DNA from: Coleofasciculus sp. LEGE 07092
GTDB taxonomy: Bacteria; Cyanobacteriota; Cyanobacteriia; Cyanobacteriales; Coleofasciculaceae
DNA: 64,000 nt
NCBI RefSeq assembly: GCF_015207375.1
Contig: NZ_JADEWY010000005.1
Span: forward strand, 22,799-86,798
Direction: 5' to 3'
The translations under genes and the position numbers were made by a program. Shown here piece after piece: positions 8,622-17,861 of this stretch; within the stretch, counting starts at the first letter, position 1; each line of letters begins with the position of its first letter. Below the pieces are notes generated by a model. The model did not search any database. It saw only the letters and a list, made by a program, of their open reading frames with translations, and was not told where the DNA came from.

Positions 8622-10739
8622 ATGGCGTTCTCTAAGCAACCCCTTTCTAGAGTCTTTCGTTTTAAAGCGATCGCTCCCCGATTCTGGCGTTGGTTTCAAC
8701 AACCTGTCCATTTCCAGTCAAACAGACAAAAACAGTACCACAGCAGGCGGCGTTGGCGGTTGGTGTTGCTGGGTTTGCTGGCGCTGCTGCTGACTTTAAT
8801 ATCGGTTCCCAGCGCGGCGCAAACGTCCCCTGTTGAACAGAATAAAGTTCCTGTAGTACTGGACGGTCGCGTTTTGTTTGAGGTGGGGAATTTTGGCACT
8901 GGCTACCGGGCTGCTAAACGAGCCGAAATCATTAATAACGCTCTGAAAGAAGAGGTGCAATCGCCTCAATTGGCAGAGATTGTCGTGGTTCGGGAAGATG
9001 ATTTGATAGCCCTTCGCTCTCGGCAGAACCAACGCCATCTTTTAACGGTGAGGGAAGAAGATACCCTTGAAGGTCCAAACAGTTTGAGCCAAGCCAATTT
9101 TTGGCGGAAGACTATCGAAGATGCCCTGCGTCGGGGGCAGCTAGAACGAACTTCAACCTATTACCGTAAGGCGCTAATGCTTGCGGTTGGTGTGGTACTC
9201 GGGGCGATCGCTGTTCATGTTAGCCTACTCTTTTTTAGAAAATGGGCATCTCACCGCCTGTCTCTCTGGCTGAATGAATCGACTTCCCCACTTCATTCGT
9301 GGGAGCAGTCGGCTCGGCTTTTGCTAAAACTGGCGCTGCTGGGAGTACAGGCAGGTTTGTGGACGGCAGTTGCTTTTTACCTGACTGACTTGTTTCCCCA
9401 AACCCGAAGCTGGCGCTATGAGCTATTCAACTTTCTCCCCAAGTTATTTAACTTCCTAAATTCTCCCGTCATTAATCTAGGTAACAGCAATTATTCAGCT
9501 CTGCAAATGCTGTTACTGCTGGGTTTGACGGTAGGACTGTGGTTTGCCGTTAGCTTTGTCACCAAACTTTTTAAATCCTACGTCTTGGGTCGAACAGGAG
9601 CTGAACCGAGGGTGCAGGAGGTTATTGCGGTGCTAACGCAGTATACCCTCACTTTCCTGGGATTGATTGTACTGTTGCAAATTTGGGGGTTGGATGTTGG
9701 TTCTTTAACGATTCTCGCCAGTGTCTTGGGGGTGGGAATTGGCTTCGGCGTTCAGAACATTGCCAACAACTTTATCAGTGGCTTGATTATTACCTTTGAG
9801 CGACCGATTCAGGTCGGAGATTTTGTGAAGGTGGGTGAGTTATTGGGAACGGTGGAGCGAATTGGCGCACGGAGTACAGAGATTTGCACCCTTGATCAGG
9901 TGACGATGATTGTACCCAACTCCCGATTTTTAGAGAGTGAAGTGATTAACTGGAGTCACGGAAATCCTATTTCTCGCCTGCGGATTCCCATTGGTGTGGC
10001 TTACGGTTCTGATGTGAAGAAGGTACAAATGGCACTTATAGAAGCCGCCAAGAGTCATCCAGAGGTATTGCTGCAACCCCATCCCCAGGTTTGGTTTCAG
10101 GGATTTGGTGATAGCTCCCTCAACTTTGACTTATTAGTCTGGATTGGAGACCCGAAGCGGCAGTTTAAAATTAAGAGTGACCTCAACTATCGGATTGAGG
10201 AGACTCTCCGGTGCTACGAACTGGAAGTACCCTTTCCCCAACGCGACTTGCACTTGCGATCGCCCCAACTGGATGCATTAATGGGGGCATGGCTCCAACA
10301 GCAGACGCCAATGCTATCTCTACCCCAGCAAACGGAGGCTCCGAATGGTGATCAACCCAGTGTAGAGTATAACTATACTCCAGAGAATCCCTTAGACGAT
10401 ACTGTAGGTTCAGCAGAACCTTTATCTGAGCAATTGTTAACCTCGACTGTTGTCAAAAAGGAACTGACCTATACAGACATTGAGGCATTAGTCAAGGCAA
10501 TGCGGGAATCAGGGGGACTCGAAATTAAAGACCGCAGCTATCGTCTGAATATCTATCCAAACTGTTTTATTGGGGCACAAGCCGTTGAATGGTTGGTGCA
10601 GCAGCAAAAGTGTTCCCGGAAAGAAGCGATCGCTCTAGGGCAGTTCTTGATCGATCGCGGTATTATTCATCACGTACTAGATGAACGTTCTTTCCAAGAT
10701 GACTATTCATTCTATCGGTTCTATGTTGATGAACGATGA
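8622..10739 (+). CDS. MscS-family mechanosensitive channel with C-terminal DEP domain
   Basis: 705 residues. A leading hydrophobic segment near residues 46-65 is followed by a periplasmic stretch, several membrane helices, and the MscS pore/beta region: LTILASVLGVGIGFGVQNIA, then FERPIQVGDFVKVGELLGTV. After an acidic, Gln-rich linker the last ~95 residues (from LTYTDIEALV) form a DEP domain with the AVEWLV and AIALGQFLIDRG signatures. MscS channels release solutes on hypo-osmotic shock; DEP domains usually dock on membranes or partner receptors, so the fusion suggests channel gating or location is tied to a signal. Its stop overlaps the start of the XRE gene (ATGA), implying coupled translation. 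Confidence 0.92.
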   Translation: MAFSKQPLSRVFRFKAIAPRFWRWFQQPVHFQSNRQKQYHSRRRWRLVLLGLLALLLTLISVPSAAQTSPVEQNKVPVVLDGRVLFEVGNFGTGYRAAKRAEIINNALKEEVQSPQLAEIVVVREDDLIALRSRQNQRHLLTVREEDTLEGPNSLSQANFWRKTIEDALRRGQLERTSTYYRKALMLAVGVVLGAIAVHVSLLFFRKWASHRLSLWLNESTSPLHSWEQSARLLLKLALLGVQAGLWTAVAFYLTDLFPQTRSWRYELFNFLPKLFNFLNSPVINLGNSNYSALQMLLLLGLTVGLWFAVSFVTKLFKSYVLGRTGAEPRVQEVIAVLTQYTLTFLGLIVLLQIWGLDVGSLTILASVLGVGIGFGVQNIANNFISGLIITFERPIQVGDFVKVGELLGTVERIGARSTEICTLDQVTMIVPNSRFLESEVINWSHGNPISRLRIPIGVAYGSDVKKVQMALIEAAKSHPEVLLQPHPQVWFQGFGDSSLNFDLLVWIGDPKRQFKIKSDLNYRIEETLRCYELEVPFPQRDLHLRSPQLDALMGAWLQQQTPMLSLPQQTEAPNGDQPSVEYNYTPENPLDDTVGSAEPLSEQLLTSTVVKKELTYTDIEALVKAMRESGGLEIKDRSYRLNIYPNCFIGAQAVEWLVQQQKCSRKEAIALGQFLIDRGIIHHVLDERSFQDDYSFYRFYVDER

Positions 10740-11002
10740 GGAGAAGATTGGGACTGATGAAGCGAAATGAAATAAGTCAAGAGTGTCAACCCGAGTTGAA
10801 GAAACTTAGAGAGCAGTCAGGATTATCACAAGCAGCGCTTGCCAAATTAGTTGGCGTCACAGGCAAAACTGTAAGTAATTGGGAACGAGGAGTAACTCCT
10901 GCTAATTTGACTCTTTATCAAATGAAGGATTTATGCAGTGCGCTGGGGGTGACGCTTGAGGAGTTTACGGAATTATTTGGCTCCGTTCAAGTTGATGATT
11001 GA
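10736..11002 (+). CDS. XRE-family helix-turn-helix regulator
   Basis: 88 residues with a Cro/CI-type HTH: LKKLREQSGLSQAALAKLVG then VTGKTVSNWERG. The ATG at 10736 overlaps the stop of the MscS-DEP gene by four bases, so it is likely co-translated; a second ATG at 10756 is possible. A lone DNA-binding domain of this size usually represses its own or a neighbouring promoter. The link to the channel is inferred from context only. Confidence 0.88.
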   Translation: MRRRLGLMKRNEISQECQPELKKLREQSGLSQAALAKLVGVTGKTVSNWERGVTPANLTLYQMKDLCSALGVTLEEFTELFGSVQVDD

Positions 11003-11118
11003 GCAGGTAGATCATGAACCGAAAACCTTTGTAATATGCTTGTTGAATCTTACAGTAACAATTGTTTCATCAGTTGGGGAAAGTAAGGTTGATTTAGACT
11101 CATTGAAGCAGGAGATCC

Positions 11119-11976
11119 CTACTGCTGCTGCAACGAGCGCCGCATAGTATCAACAGGTGGCATTTGTCCCAACCAGATTTTTAAAGCCGCAGCGCCTTGT
11201 TGCACCAGCATTTCCAACCCATCAATAGTAATCGCTCCCTGTTGTTTTGCCTGTTTCAGAAATTGGGTAGGATTGGGAGTGTAAATCAAGTCATAGGCGA
11301 TCGCTCCTTCCCGCAATCCTTGCATTGTTACCGCATCTACAGGAGATTGCTCAATGTGAGGATACATCCCCACAGGTGTCGTGTTAACCAGTAAATCCGC
11401 TTGGGGTAAAACTTGGGGGAGTTGCTCCCAATTATAAACGTTGATACTTGCAGATAGGCTAGTATTTGCCCAACTTTGCTGAAATTGGCTTAATTTTTCC
11501 CGATTACGACCGACTACGTGAATCTGGGTGCAACCCAACTGCATACAACCAACCACAACCGCTCGCGCTGCACCTCCGTAACCTAAAATAACGATTTGGG
11601 TTTGACTCCAATCTTGCTCGTCAGCTTTTAAGGGAGTAATAAACCCTTCAACATCAGTATTAGTACCACTCCAACCACTATCAGTACGCCAAACCGTATT
11701 CACGGCGCCCACGAGTCGAGCAATATCTGATACCTCAGATAATAGGGGAATAATCCCTTGTTTGTGGGGAATAGTGAGATTGAATCCTTGCAAGCCAATC
11801 GCGGCAAACCCTGCAATCGCCACATTCAAATCTTCTGGTTTTACAGGTAAAGGGAGGTAGACATAATCAACACCCAATTGTGCGATCGCGCTATTGTGCA
11901 TGATCGGAGAGAGAGAATGCTCGACCGGATGACCGATAACACCCAATAGTTTAGTTGTCCCTGTAATCTGTTGCAT
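11119..11976 (-). CDS. aroE: shikimate dehydrogenase
   Basis: Reduces 3-dehydroshikimate to shikimate with NADPH in aromatic amino acid biosynthesis. The 285-residue product has SLSPIMHN and NLTIPHK (substrate site with the catalytic Lys), GAVNTV, GTNTDVEGF, the nucleotide loop GYGGAARAV and NTTPVGMYP. It converges on the XRE gene with about 116 bp between. Full length and well conserved. Confidence 0.96.
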   Translation of the reverse strand: MQQITGTTKLLGVIGHPVEHSLSPIMHNSAIAQLGVDYVYLPLPVKPEDLNVAIAGFAAIGLQGFNLTIPHKQGIIPLLSEVSDIARLVGAVNTVWRTDSGWSGTNTDVEGFITPLKADEQDWSQTQIVILGYGGAARAVVVGCMQLGCTQIHVVGRNREKLSQFQQSWANTSLSASINVYNWEQLPQVLPQADLLVNTTPVGMYPHIEQSPVDAVTMQGLREGAIAYDLIYTPNPTQFLKQAKQQGAITIDGLEMLVQQGAAALKIWLGQMPPVDTMRRSLQQQ

Positions 11977-12151
11977 TAAAATCCATTGGTCTACTACTAA
12001 AGCTAGTTTATGGGACTCCGTGAACTAGGGACAGAATAGGGAATGGGGAATTCAATAGTTGTTGCATACAAATGTATCCTTTCCTTCTATAGGATTAAAC
12101 GTAAACTCAGAAGCTTCTAACTTAAGAGAGATAGCTTCAGCTCCCATAGAC

Positions 12152-12169
12152 GTTACATTTATTTACATA
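12152..12169 (+). promoter_or_regulatory. HLR1 box (RpaB site) upstream of the hli gene
   Basis: GTTACATT-TA-TTTACATA: two direct octamers of the (G/T)TTACA(A/T)(A/T) form separated by 2 bp, the published layout of the high-light regulatory element bound by the response regulator RpaB. It lies 35 bp before the hli start codon, the expected place for a light-stress gene. Confidence 0.75.
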
Positions 12170-12203
12170 AGCACTAGTAAGTGATTGAAAAGGAGCTTTT
12201 TCC

Positions 12204-12401
12204 ATGACTAACCAACCCAACACACCCATCACTAATCCCGAAACCATCACCAATCCCCAAGAGCGTAATGCATGGATATTCGGCTTCAATCCCCAAGCAG
12301 AAATTTGGAATGGTCGTCTAGCCATGCTAGGATTCCTTGTCGCTATTCTCATCGAACTATTTTCTGGGCAAGGACTCCTACACTTCTGGGGACTCCTCTA
12401 A
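12204..12401 (+). CDS. high-light-inducible protein (HLIP/SCP)
   Basis: A 65-residue single-helix member of the chlorophyll a/b-binding superfamily. The helix carries the chlorophyll-binding motif [12 protein letters not shown], then a hydrophobic stretch ending [13 protein letters not shown]. HLIPs bind chlorophyll and carotenoid in the thylakoid and quench energy during photosystem II assembly and stress. The ATG has a good ribosome site (AAGGAG at 12190-12195), an HLR1 box upstream and a strong terminator downstream, so it is a single-gene unit. Which hli paralogue it is cannot be told. Confidence 0.95.
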   Translation: MTNQPNTPITNPETITNPQERNAWIFGFNPQAEIWNGRLAMLGFLVAILIELFSGQGLLHFWGLL

Positions 12402-12430
12402 ATGAGTTGTTCCATTAGTCTAAAACAAGA

Positions 12431-12466
12431 ACTTGAGAGGTTGAGACAAGCCTCTCAGGTTTTTTA
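12431..12466 (+). terminator. rho-independent terminator of the hli gene
   Basis: ACTTGAGAGG pairs with CCTCTCAGGT over 10 bp (one G-T pair) with a 10-nt loop, followed at once by a run of six T. It lies 30 bp after the hli stop. Confidence 0.88.
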
Positions 12467-12802
12467 TTCCACAAAAATTATCTTCAAATTAACTAATGTA
12501 AACCTCCCGCCGGCTTTTATAAATACCACCACCCGTTATCATAAAAACCGCCAATCTTCTTCCTAATCTCCTCAACTCCTGCCACCAAACCTCTCCTCCT
12601 CTCTGCGTACCTCGGCGAAAACCTCTCTTGCCCCTCTGCGTAAAAAAAAAGCCACCTATCGAGCCTACTCAAAAATCTCAACCTCCAAAACTATCTAAAC
12701 TGCAACAGCAACAATAACATCTCAATTCATAAAAGTTTGGACTCAAGCAAAAGCTAAAATACAATAGAGAACTGTTGCAATCAAATAGCCAACTAAACGC
12801 CT
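12467..12802. other. intergenic region before gatB
   Basis: No gene seen. Near 12595-12645 is a CT-rich stretch with two CTCTGCGTA-type words around CTCGGCGAAAACC, a composition common in cyanobacterial dispersed non-coding repeats. The gatB promoter presumably lies in the last 100 bp; I could not place it confidently. Confidence 0.4.
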
Positions 12803-14287
12803 ATGACCACTGCTGCACCGGCTAAAACGGAGTACGAAGCAATCATTGGTCTAGAAACCCATTGTCAGCTCAGTACCCAAACCAAAATTTTCTCATATTC
12901 CTCTACAGAATTTGGCGCTACCCCAAATACCAATATCGATCCGATCTGTATGGGATTGCCAGGAGTGCTGCCCGTCCTCAATCAAAAGGTACTAGAATAT
13001 GCCGTCAAAGCGGGTTTGGCGCTCAACTGCCAAATTGCCCCCTACAGTAAATTTGACCGCAAACAGTACTTCTATCCCGACCTTCCCAAAAACTATCAGA
13101 TTTCTCAGTACGATTTACCGATCGCTGAACACGGTTGGCTAGAAATCGAACTAACAGACGATGAGGGCAACCTCATCCGCAAGAAAATCGGCATTACTCG
13201 CTTGCATATGGAAGAAGATGCTGGCAAGTTGGTTCACGCAGGAAGCGATCGCCTTTCCGGTTCCACCTACTCCCTAGTGGATTACAATCGCGCCGGGGTG
13301 CCATTGGTAGAAATTGTCTCAGAACCCGATATGCGATCGGGTAAAGAAGCCGCAGAATACGCCCAGGAACTCCGCCGGATTATGCGTTACCTCGGCGTTA
13401 GTGACGGCAATATGCAAGAAGGTTCCCTGCGTTGCGATGTGAATATCTCCGTGCGCCCCATCGGACAGGAGAAGTTCGGCACTAAAGTCGAAATCAAAAA
13501 CATGAACTCCTTCAACGCCATCCAGAAGGCGATTGAACATGAAATCGAGCGGCAAATCGCCGCTATTGAAGCAGGAGAAACCATTTTTCAAGAAACGCGA
13601 CTGTGGGAAGAGGGTAGTCAGCGCACTATTAGTATGCGGATCAAAGAAGGCTCTAGCGACTACCGCTACTTCCCCGAACCTGACTTACCGCCGATTGAGG
13701 TATCCAAAGAACAGTTAGAGCAATGGCGGGGTGAACTGCCCGAACTTCCGGCACAGAAACGGTATCGCTATGAAAAAGAACAGGGACTTTCGGCATACGA
13801 TGCCCGCGTGCTGACTGAAGATCGGCTAGTTGCCGAGTATTTTGAAATGGCGGTTGCAGCTAATGCCAATCCCAAACAAGTCGCTAACTGGGTAATGGGA
13901 GATATTGCCGCTTATCTGAATACGGAAAAGCTGATTATTAGCGAGATTGCCCTCAAACCTCTTATCTTGGCAGAACTGATTACTCTCATTGAAGAGGGTA
14001 CGATTAGCGGTAAGATTGCCAAAGATATATTGCCCGAACTCCTGACTAAAGGCGGTTCTGCAAAAGAATTGATTGAGCGCAAGGGATTGATTCAAATCTC
14101 TGATGCAAGTCAACTTGACGCCATTATTGACGAGGTGATTGCCGCTAATCCCAAGGAGCTTGAACAGTATCGCAATGGCAAAACTAAGCTGCAAGGGTTC
14201 TTTGTCGGTCAGGTGATGAAGAAAACCAGTGGACGAGCTGACCCCAAACTGACTAATCAACTTTTGGGCAAGAAGCTGAAGGCTTAA
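12803..14287 (+). CDS. gatB: Asp-tRNA(Asn)/Glu-tRNA(Gln) amidotransferase subunit B
   Basis: The 494-residue subunit of GatCAB that phosphorylates and amidates mischarged Glu-tRNA(Gln) or Asp-tRNA(Asn). Seen: the N-terminal [13 protein letters not shown] motif, the catalytic-core segment [25 protein letters not shown], and the C-terminal YqeY-type helical tail ([15 protein letters not shown]). As usual in cyanobacteria, gatA and gatC are not adjacent. Full length. Confidence 0.97.
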   Translation: MTTAAPAKTEYEAIIGLETHCQLSTQTKIFSYSSTEFGATPNTNIDPICMGLPGVLPVLNQKVLEYAVKAGLALNCQIAPYSKFDRKQYFYPDLPKNYQISQYDLPIAEHGWLEIELTDDEGNLIRKKIGITRLHMEEDAGKLVHAGSDRLSGSTYSLVDYNRAGVPLVEIVSEPDMRSGKEAAEYAQELRRIMRYLGVSDGNMQEGSLRCDVNISVRPIGQEKFGTKVEIKNMNSFNAIQKAIEHEIERQIAAIEAGETIFQETRLWEEGSQRTISMRIKEGSSDYRYFPEPDLPPIEVSKEQLEQWRGELPELPAQKRYRYEKEQGLSAYDARVLTEDRLVAEYFEMAVAANANPKQVANWVMGDIAAYLNTEKLIISEIALKPLILAELITLIEEGTISGKIAKDILPELLTKGGSAKELIERKGLIQISDASQLDAIIDEVIAANPKELEQYRNGKTKLQGFFVGQVMKKTSGRADPKLTNQLLGKKLKA

Positions 14288-14382
14288 GAGGAATGTCACT
14301 GGCTTAAACCGACATACCCCGCTTTCAATTAAACTTCACAGAAACTTCAAATGAGGGGTAACACCCCCCATCCTATTATTGC

Positions 14383-14454
14383 TATACTGTGATATGTAGA
14401 TGCACCCTGATGATCGGGAGAGTCGCCTTAAGTGGCTCTCCTTTTATTTTTTTT
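14383..14454 (+). ncRNA. candidate small RNA with its own promoter and terminator
   Basis: An extended -10 box TGC-TATACT (14380-14388) stands about 60 bp before a GGAGAG...CTCTCC hairpin (14417-14441) with a T-rich tail (TTTTATTTTTTTT). A transcript of about 60 nt from near 14395 is predicted. I saw no good -35 box and no Yfr1-type motif. The alternative is that the hairpin only terminates gatB, 130 bp upstream. Confidence 0.4.
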
Positions 14455-14528
14455 CTAGTGGAGGTTGGCAGAAATAACTGACCCCATCTAGAGTATGAAA
14501 AGCTTTCACTGTTTGACTGCTAGGGAAT

Positions 14529-14549
14529 CACCGTGGCTTCAGCCCGGTG
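14529..14549. repeat. short palindromic hairpin
   Basis: CACCG and CGGTG enclose GGC-TTCA-GCC with one bulged T. It lies in the leader of the aldo/keto reductase gene, 50 bp before its ATG. It could be an extragenic palindrome or a 5' UTR structure; no function is assigned. Confidence 0.35.
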
Positions 14550-14598
14550 AGGATGTCAAACCCCTTATTGTTGCAATCGTTCAACCCAAGTTCATAAG

Positions 14599-15618
14599 AT
14601 GAACCTACCTGCATCAAGCCGAACCCAATTTACCCCGGATTTAAACATTTGTCGCATTTTAAACGGAATGTGGCAAGTATCGGGTGCCCATGGACGCATC
14701 GATCCCAAACAGGCAATCCAGACGATGTTCGATTACATGGATGCTGGTTTCACGACTTGGGATTTGGCAGACCATTACGGACCTGCCGAAGATCTTATTG
14801 GCGAGTTCAGGCGTCAACTCGCCGAAACTAGTGGTAAAGAGGCGTTATCTAACCTGCAAGCCTTCACGAAATGGGTACCAAGACCCAGCCGCATGACCAA
14901 GCAGGTCGTTGAGAAAAATATCGACATCTCCCTGAAACGGATGGGAGTAGAAAGTCTCGACCTGATGCAGTTCCATTGGTGGGAATACCGTGACCCCAGC
15001 TACCTAGATGCTCTCAAGTATATGACGGAACTCCAGGAGGAGGGAAAAATCAAGCACCTGGCTTTAACCAACTTTGATACCGAACATCTGAAAATTATCA
15101 CCGATGCAGGTATCAAAATTGTATCGAACCAGGTGCAATATTCTCTAATTGACCGCCGTCCAGAAGTCAGCATGGTAAAGTTCTGCCAGGAACAGGATAT
15201 CAAGCTGTTTACTTACGGTACTCTCGGCGGCGGTTTGCTATCAGAAAAGTATCTGGGACATCCTGAACCAAAAGGGACAGAAGTAACTACCGCTAGCTTG
15301 AGAAAGTACAAAAATATGATCGATGCGTGGGGCGGTTGGAGTCTGTTTCAAGAGTTGCTTTCTGTACTTCAGGATATTGCTGTCAAGCATAAGGTCAGTA
15401 TTCCGAATGTGGCAGTGCGATATATTTTAGATAAACCTGCCGTTGCTGGTGTAATTGTGGGTGCCAGATTGGGAGTATCCGAGCATTTGGCGGATAATGG
15501 CAGGGTATTTGAGTTTGAGTTGGATACTGACGATTGTCATCGGATTGATGGAGTTCAGGCTAAGTCGCGGGATTTGTATCAACTCATTGGTGACTGTGGT
15601 GACGAGTATCGACGGTAA
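14599..15618 (+). CDS. aldo/keto reductase
   Basis: 339 residues with the AKR pattern: catalytic Asp and Tyr in FTTWDLADHYGPAE, catalytic Lys in LQAFTKWVPR, His in LMQFHWWEYRDP, LALTNFDTEHL, and the NADPH-binding C-terminal part with VIVGARLGVSEHL. These TIM-barrel enzymes reduce carbonyls with NADPH; the substrate cannot be told from sequence. The gene stands alone and converges with the TolB-like gene at 15787. Confidence 0.88.
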   Translation: MNLPASSRTQFTPDLNICRILNGMWQVSGAHGRIDPKQAIQTMFDYMDAGFTTWDLADHYGPAEDLIGEFRRQLAETSGKEALSNLQAFTKWVPRPSRMTKQVVEKNIDISLKRMGVESLDLMQFHWWEYRDPSYLDALKYMTELQEEGKIKHLALTNFDTEHLKIITDAGIKIVSNQVQYSLIDRRPEVSMVKFCQEQDIKLFTYGTLGGGLLSEKYLGHPEPKGTEVTTASLRKYKNMIDAWGGWSLFQELLSVLQDIAVKHKVSIPNVAVRYILDKPAVAGVIVGARLGVSEHLADNGRVFEFELDTDDCHRIDGVQAKSRDLYQLIGDCGDEYRR

Positions 15619-15720
15619 CGGCTGCATTCCAATATTGAAAAATTTCCCTAAAGCAGGCATCTTGCTTGCTGCTTGAGTCGGACGGACTGCAAATCGGTAA
15701 ACATCCACCAAATTAGTCGG

Positions 15721-15747
15721 GAGTTCCCCCGTTTAGCGGGGGAGTTT
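15721..15747. terminator. bidirectional hairpin between convergent genes
   Basis: GTTCCCCCG pairs with CGGGGGAGT around the loop TTTAG and is followed by TTT. It lies about midway between the convergent aldo/keto reductase and TolB-like genes, so it can serve both strands. Confidence 0.65.
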
Positions 15748-15786
15748 CCGTTTAGAAGCGGCTAAAAGCTTTCTATTGCCAAAATT

Positions 15787-16305
15787 CTACTCATAAGTTA
15801 AAAGCCGTTTCCCAGAGCGATCGCAAACTATAATATCCCATTGACCATTTTCACTCGATTCAAAAGCAATAGTACTGCCATCGGCGCTAATCGTAGGATT
15901 ACGAACTTCAGCGTTAAGATTTTCGGTTAGATTCCGCAACTGATGAGTGTCCTGGTTATAGAGGTAAATACCGGAACGCCCTTCCTGTGTAGCAGCAAAA
16001 ACGAGGGTTCGCCCATCTTCGGAAATCGCGGGGTGTGACGAGATCGCATCTAGAGCATTGAGTCCTGGCAACTCGACTAAGCGGCGATCATTAATAGCGT
16101 ACAGGTAAACATCCTGACTCCCAGCTCGATCAGAAACAAATACAATTAACTGTCCGTTGACGTGAGGAGTTAATTCAGAAGCGGGACTGTTCAAACTACG
16201 TCCCCCGCTATCAAAGGGAAAACTCAGCAGGTGTGAATTTCCCGTACAACTGGTCAATATCCCGACCAGGGTACACGCTATTAGGAGTAACAGGAAACGC
16301 TTCAC
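15787..16305 (-). CDS. TolB-like beta-propeller lipoprotein (downstream copy)
   Basis: 172 residues: a lipoprotein signal peptide (MKRFLLLLIACTLVGILTSC, lipobox LTSC), then TolB/PD40-type repeats recognisable as GQLIVFVSDRAG, GRTLVFAATQEG and GSTIAFESSENG. Only about three propeller blades are present, against six in E. coli TolB, and the N-terminal TolB domain is absent, so it is not a standard TolB. Its start overlaps the stop of the next upstream gene by 4 bp, which is its paralogue; the pair is translationally coupled. Confidence 0.8.
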   Translation of the reverse strand: MKRFLLLLIACTLVGILTSCTGNSHLLSFPFDSGGRSLNSPASELTPHVNGQLIVFVSDRAGSQDVYLYAINDRRLVELPGLNALDAISSHPAISEDGRTLVFAATQEGRSGIYLYNQDTHQLRNLTENLNAEVRNPTISADGSTIAFESSENGQWDIIVCDRSGKRLLTYE

Positions 16306-16853
16306 TCTTGAGACACTGGACTCCCATCCGGTATATCTAATTCAACATCAAAACCTCGATCGAGTACTTCAATATCCCACTGTCCACGACGGGAGGTTTC
16401 AAATACAATAGTACGACCATCGGGGCTGATACTGGGATTTCTGACTCCCCTGCGATAGCCAAGGGGCAGAATTTGTGATCGCTGGGTGGCTTGGTCGTAA
16501 AGTTCGATGACTGGGGTTCCCCGTTCATTGGCGATATAAGCAATGTAACGACCTGTATAACTCAAGCTGGGACTCTCTGCGATCGCATTTCGTCGATTCA
16601 AGCTTGGTAAATCTACAAGTTGTTGCTGTTGCAGGTCGTACATCAAAATTTGGCGAGTTCCACCCCGGTTAGACACAAAAGCCAGAAAGCGACCATTACC
16701 GCTCAAGGCAGGTTGCTCTTCTGTATAACGGCTGTTCAGGGTAGTGGGTTCAATTTGAGAGTTTACAGGAGGACTGCAAGCGACAATTAGACCCGTCAGT
16801 ATCAAAACAATTCCCCAAAGCAGCCGTTTGGCTCTTTGCTGTCTGGCACTCAC
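16302..16853 (-). CDS. TolB-like beta-propeller lipoprotein (upstream copy)
   Basis: Blades read GRFLAFVSNRGG, GRYIAYIANERG and GRTIVFETSRRG, paralogous to the following gene. The open frame extends to an ATG at 16979, but that would overlap ycf66 by 100 bp. I prefer the GTG at 16853, 25 bp after the ycf66 stop, because it gives a compact lipoprotein signal (two basic residues, RLLWGIVLILTGLIVAC lipobox) and 183 residues. Anchored, short PD40 propellers probably bind proteins or peptidoglycan at the envelope; partners are unknown. It appears to share a transcript with ycf66 and perhaps psbX. Confidence 0.75.
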   Translation of the reverse strand: MSARQQRAKRLLWGIVLILTGLIVACSPPVNSQIEPTTLNSRYTEEQPALSGNGRFLAFVSNRGGTRQILMYDLQQQQLVDLPSLNRRNAIAESPSLSYTGRYIAYIANERGTPVIELYDQATQRSQILPLGYRRGVRNPSISPDGRTIVFETSRRGQWDIEVLDRGFDVELDIPDGSPVSQE

Positions 16854-16878
16854 TGATTTCGCCGTCTTACCATTCAGC

Positions 16879-17694
16879 TTAGTACTCCGAACCTCTCGGT
16901 ATGGTGTCCTCGTCCTCTTCTTCCAAGGGGTCAATTGGTTGATAATCGACATAATCGCCAGATGCCGTATCTGTCTCAACAGGAGGGACAGATGGCTTGC
17001 GATCTTGGGGCGGACGCCGCTTTCTCGGTCTTGATACCGTCTCCTCGTCTAAGTCGCGGTTGGGTGGACGTGTTGGGCGGGTACGGCTTCTGGGAGAAGG
17101 TCTTTCTTCCCACTCACTCTCTACATCTACTTCAGCGTCCCAACTCTCAACCGACCGCTCCGGAGGAGCACTGCTCGGACGAGGGCGGCGCTTACGGTAG
17201 CTATCTTCGGGTGGTACAGACCGTTCTGAGGTGCCGCGACTCCGAGAACGGCGAACGTCTTCTTCCTCGTACTGATCTCGATAGCGAGGGTCTGCCGTTC
17301 CCCGCAACCGCCGATTGACGTATCGATCCTCAATAGGTTCGAGTTCATCCAACTCGGCAACTTCTCGGTACACCTTACTAACAGGTCGCTCATCGTCCAC
17401 AATCCGTGTATTGCGCTTTGCCTGTTCAGTCGCAATACCCCGCAAACGAATCGTTTCTACACCAAAAAAGATAGCAGAACCCGTGAGCAGAAACTGACCG
17501 AATTGCAAAATCGGATCGAGTCGCCACCCTTGAAATAAGAGGATAAAACCACACAAGAGTCCTACTGCGGCAAAAAAGATATCATGATCTCGTGCCAACT
17601 CTGGACGTACCGAACGCAAAAAATAAAGTCCCGCTCCGGCAACTGCCAGAAAAATACCCAGAATGCTGGCTGAGTTCAGCCCAAAATTTACCAT
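16879..17694 (-). CDS. ycf66: Ycf66 family protein
   Basis: 271 residues. The N-terminus has about three membrane segments (ILGIFLAVAGAGLYFLRSV, FFAAVGLLCGFILLF, FLLTGSAIFFGVETIRL), which is the Ycf66 domain found in cyanobacteria and some plastids; the rest is a long charged, Arg/Pro/Ser/Glu-rich and probably disordered tail. Function is unknown. It lies just downstream of psbX on the same strand, an arrangement I recall from other cyanobacteria and which supports both calls. Confidence 0.88.
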   Translation of the reverse strand: MVNFGLNSASILGIFLAVAGAGLYFLRSVRPELARDHDIFFAAVGLLCGFILLFQGWRLDPILQFGQFLLTGSAIFFGVETIRLRGIATEQAKRNTRIVDDERPVSKVYREVAELDELEPIEDRYVNRRLRGTADPRYRDQYEEEDVRRSRSRGTSERSVPPEDSYRKRRPRPSSAPPERSVESWDAEVDVESEWEERPSPRSRTRPTRPPNRDLDEETVSRPRKRRPPQDRKPSVPPVETDTASGDYVDYQPIDPLEEEDEDTIPRGSEY

Positions 17695-17798
17695 CGCTGC
17701 TCTCCTACAGTCAGTCCTATGGTAGCGAGTTTCCTGACCAACCTCTACTCTAACTGAGATGGTGCAAAAATTTATCGGCGTCAGCCCTGCCGATTGAA

Positions 17799-17828
17799 AC
17801 AGGGCAGCTAACTTCCCCGCTGCCCTGT
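17799..17828 (-). terminator. strong hairpin between psbX and ycf66
   Basis: ACAGGGCAGC pairs perfectly with GCTGCCCTGT over 10 bp around a 10-nt loop, 34 bp after the psbX stop. Only a TTT follows in the psbX direction, so it may cause partial termination or protect the psbX mRNA 3' end and let less transcript run into ycf66. Confidence 0.6.
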
Positions 17829-17861
17829 CTTGATTGAGGTTTCAAAAACTGATACTCAAAA

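Noticed and set aside
12137..12352. Antisense frame over the hli gene
   Set aside because: Shadow of the hli coding frame; no independent support.
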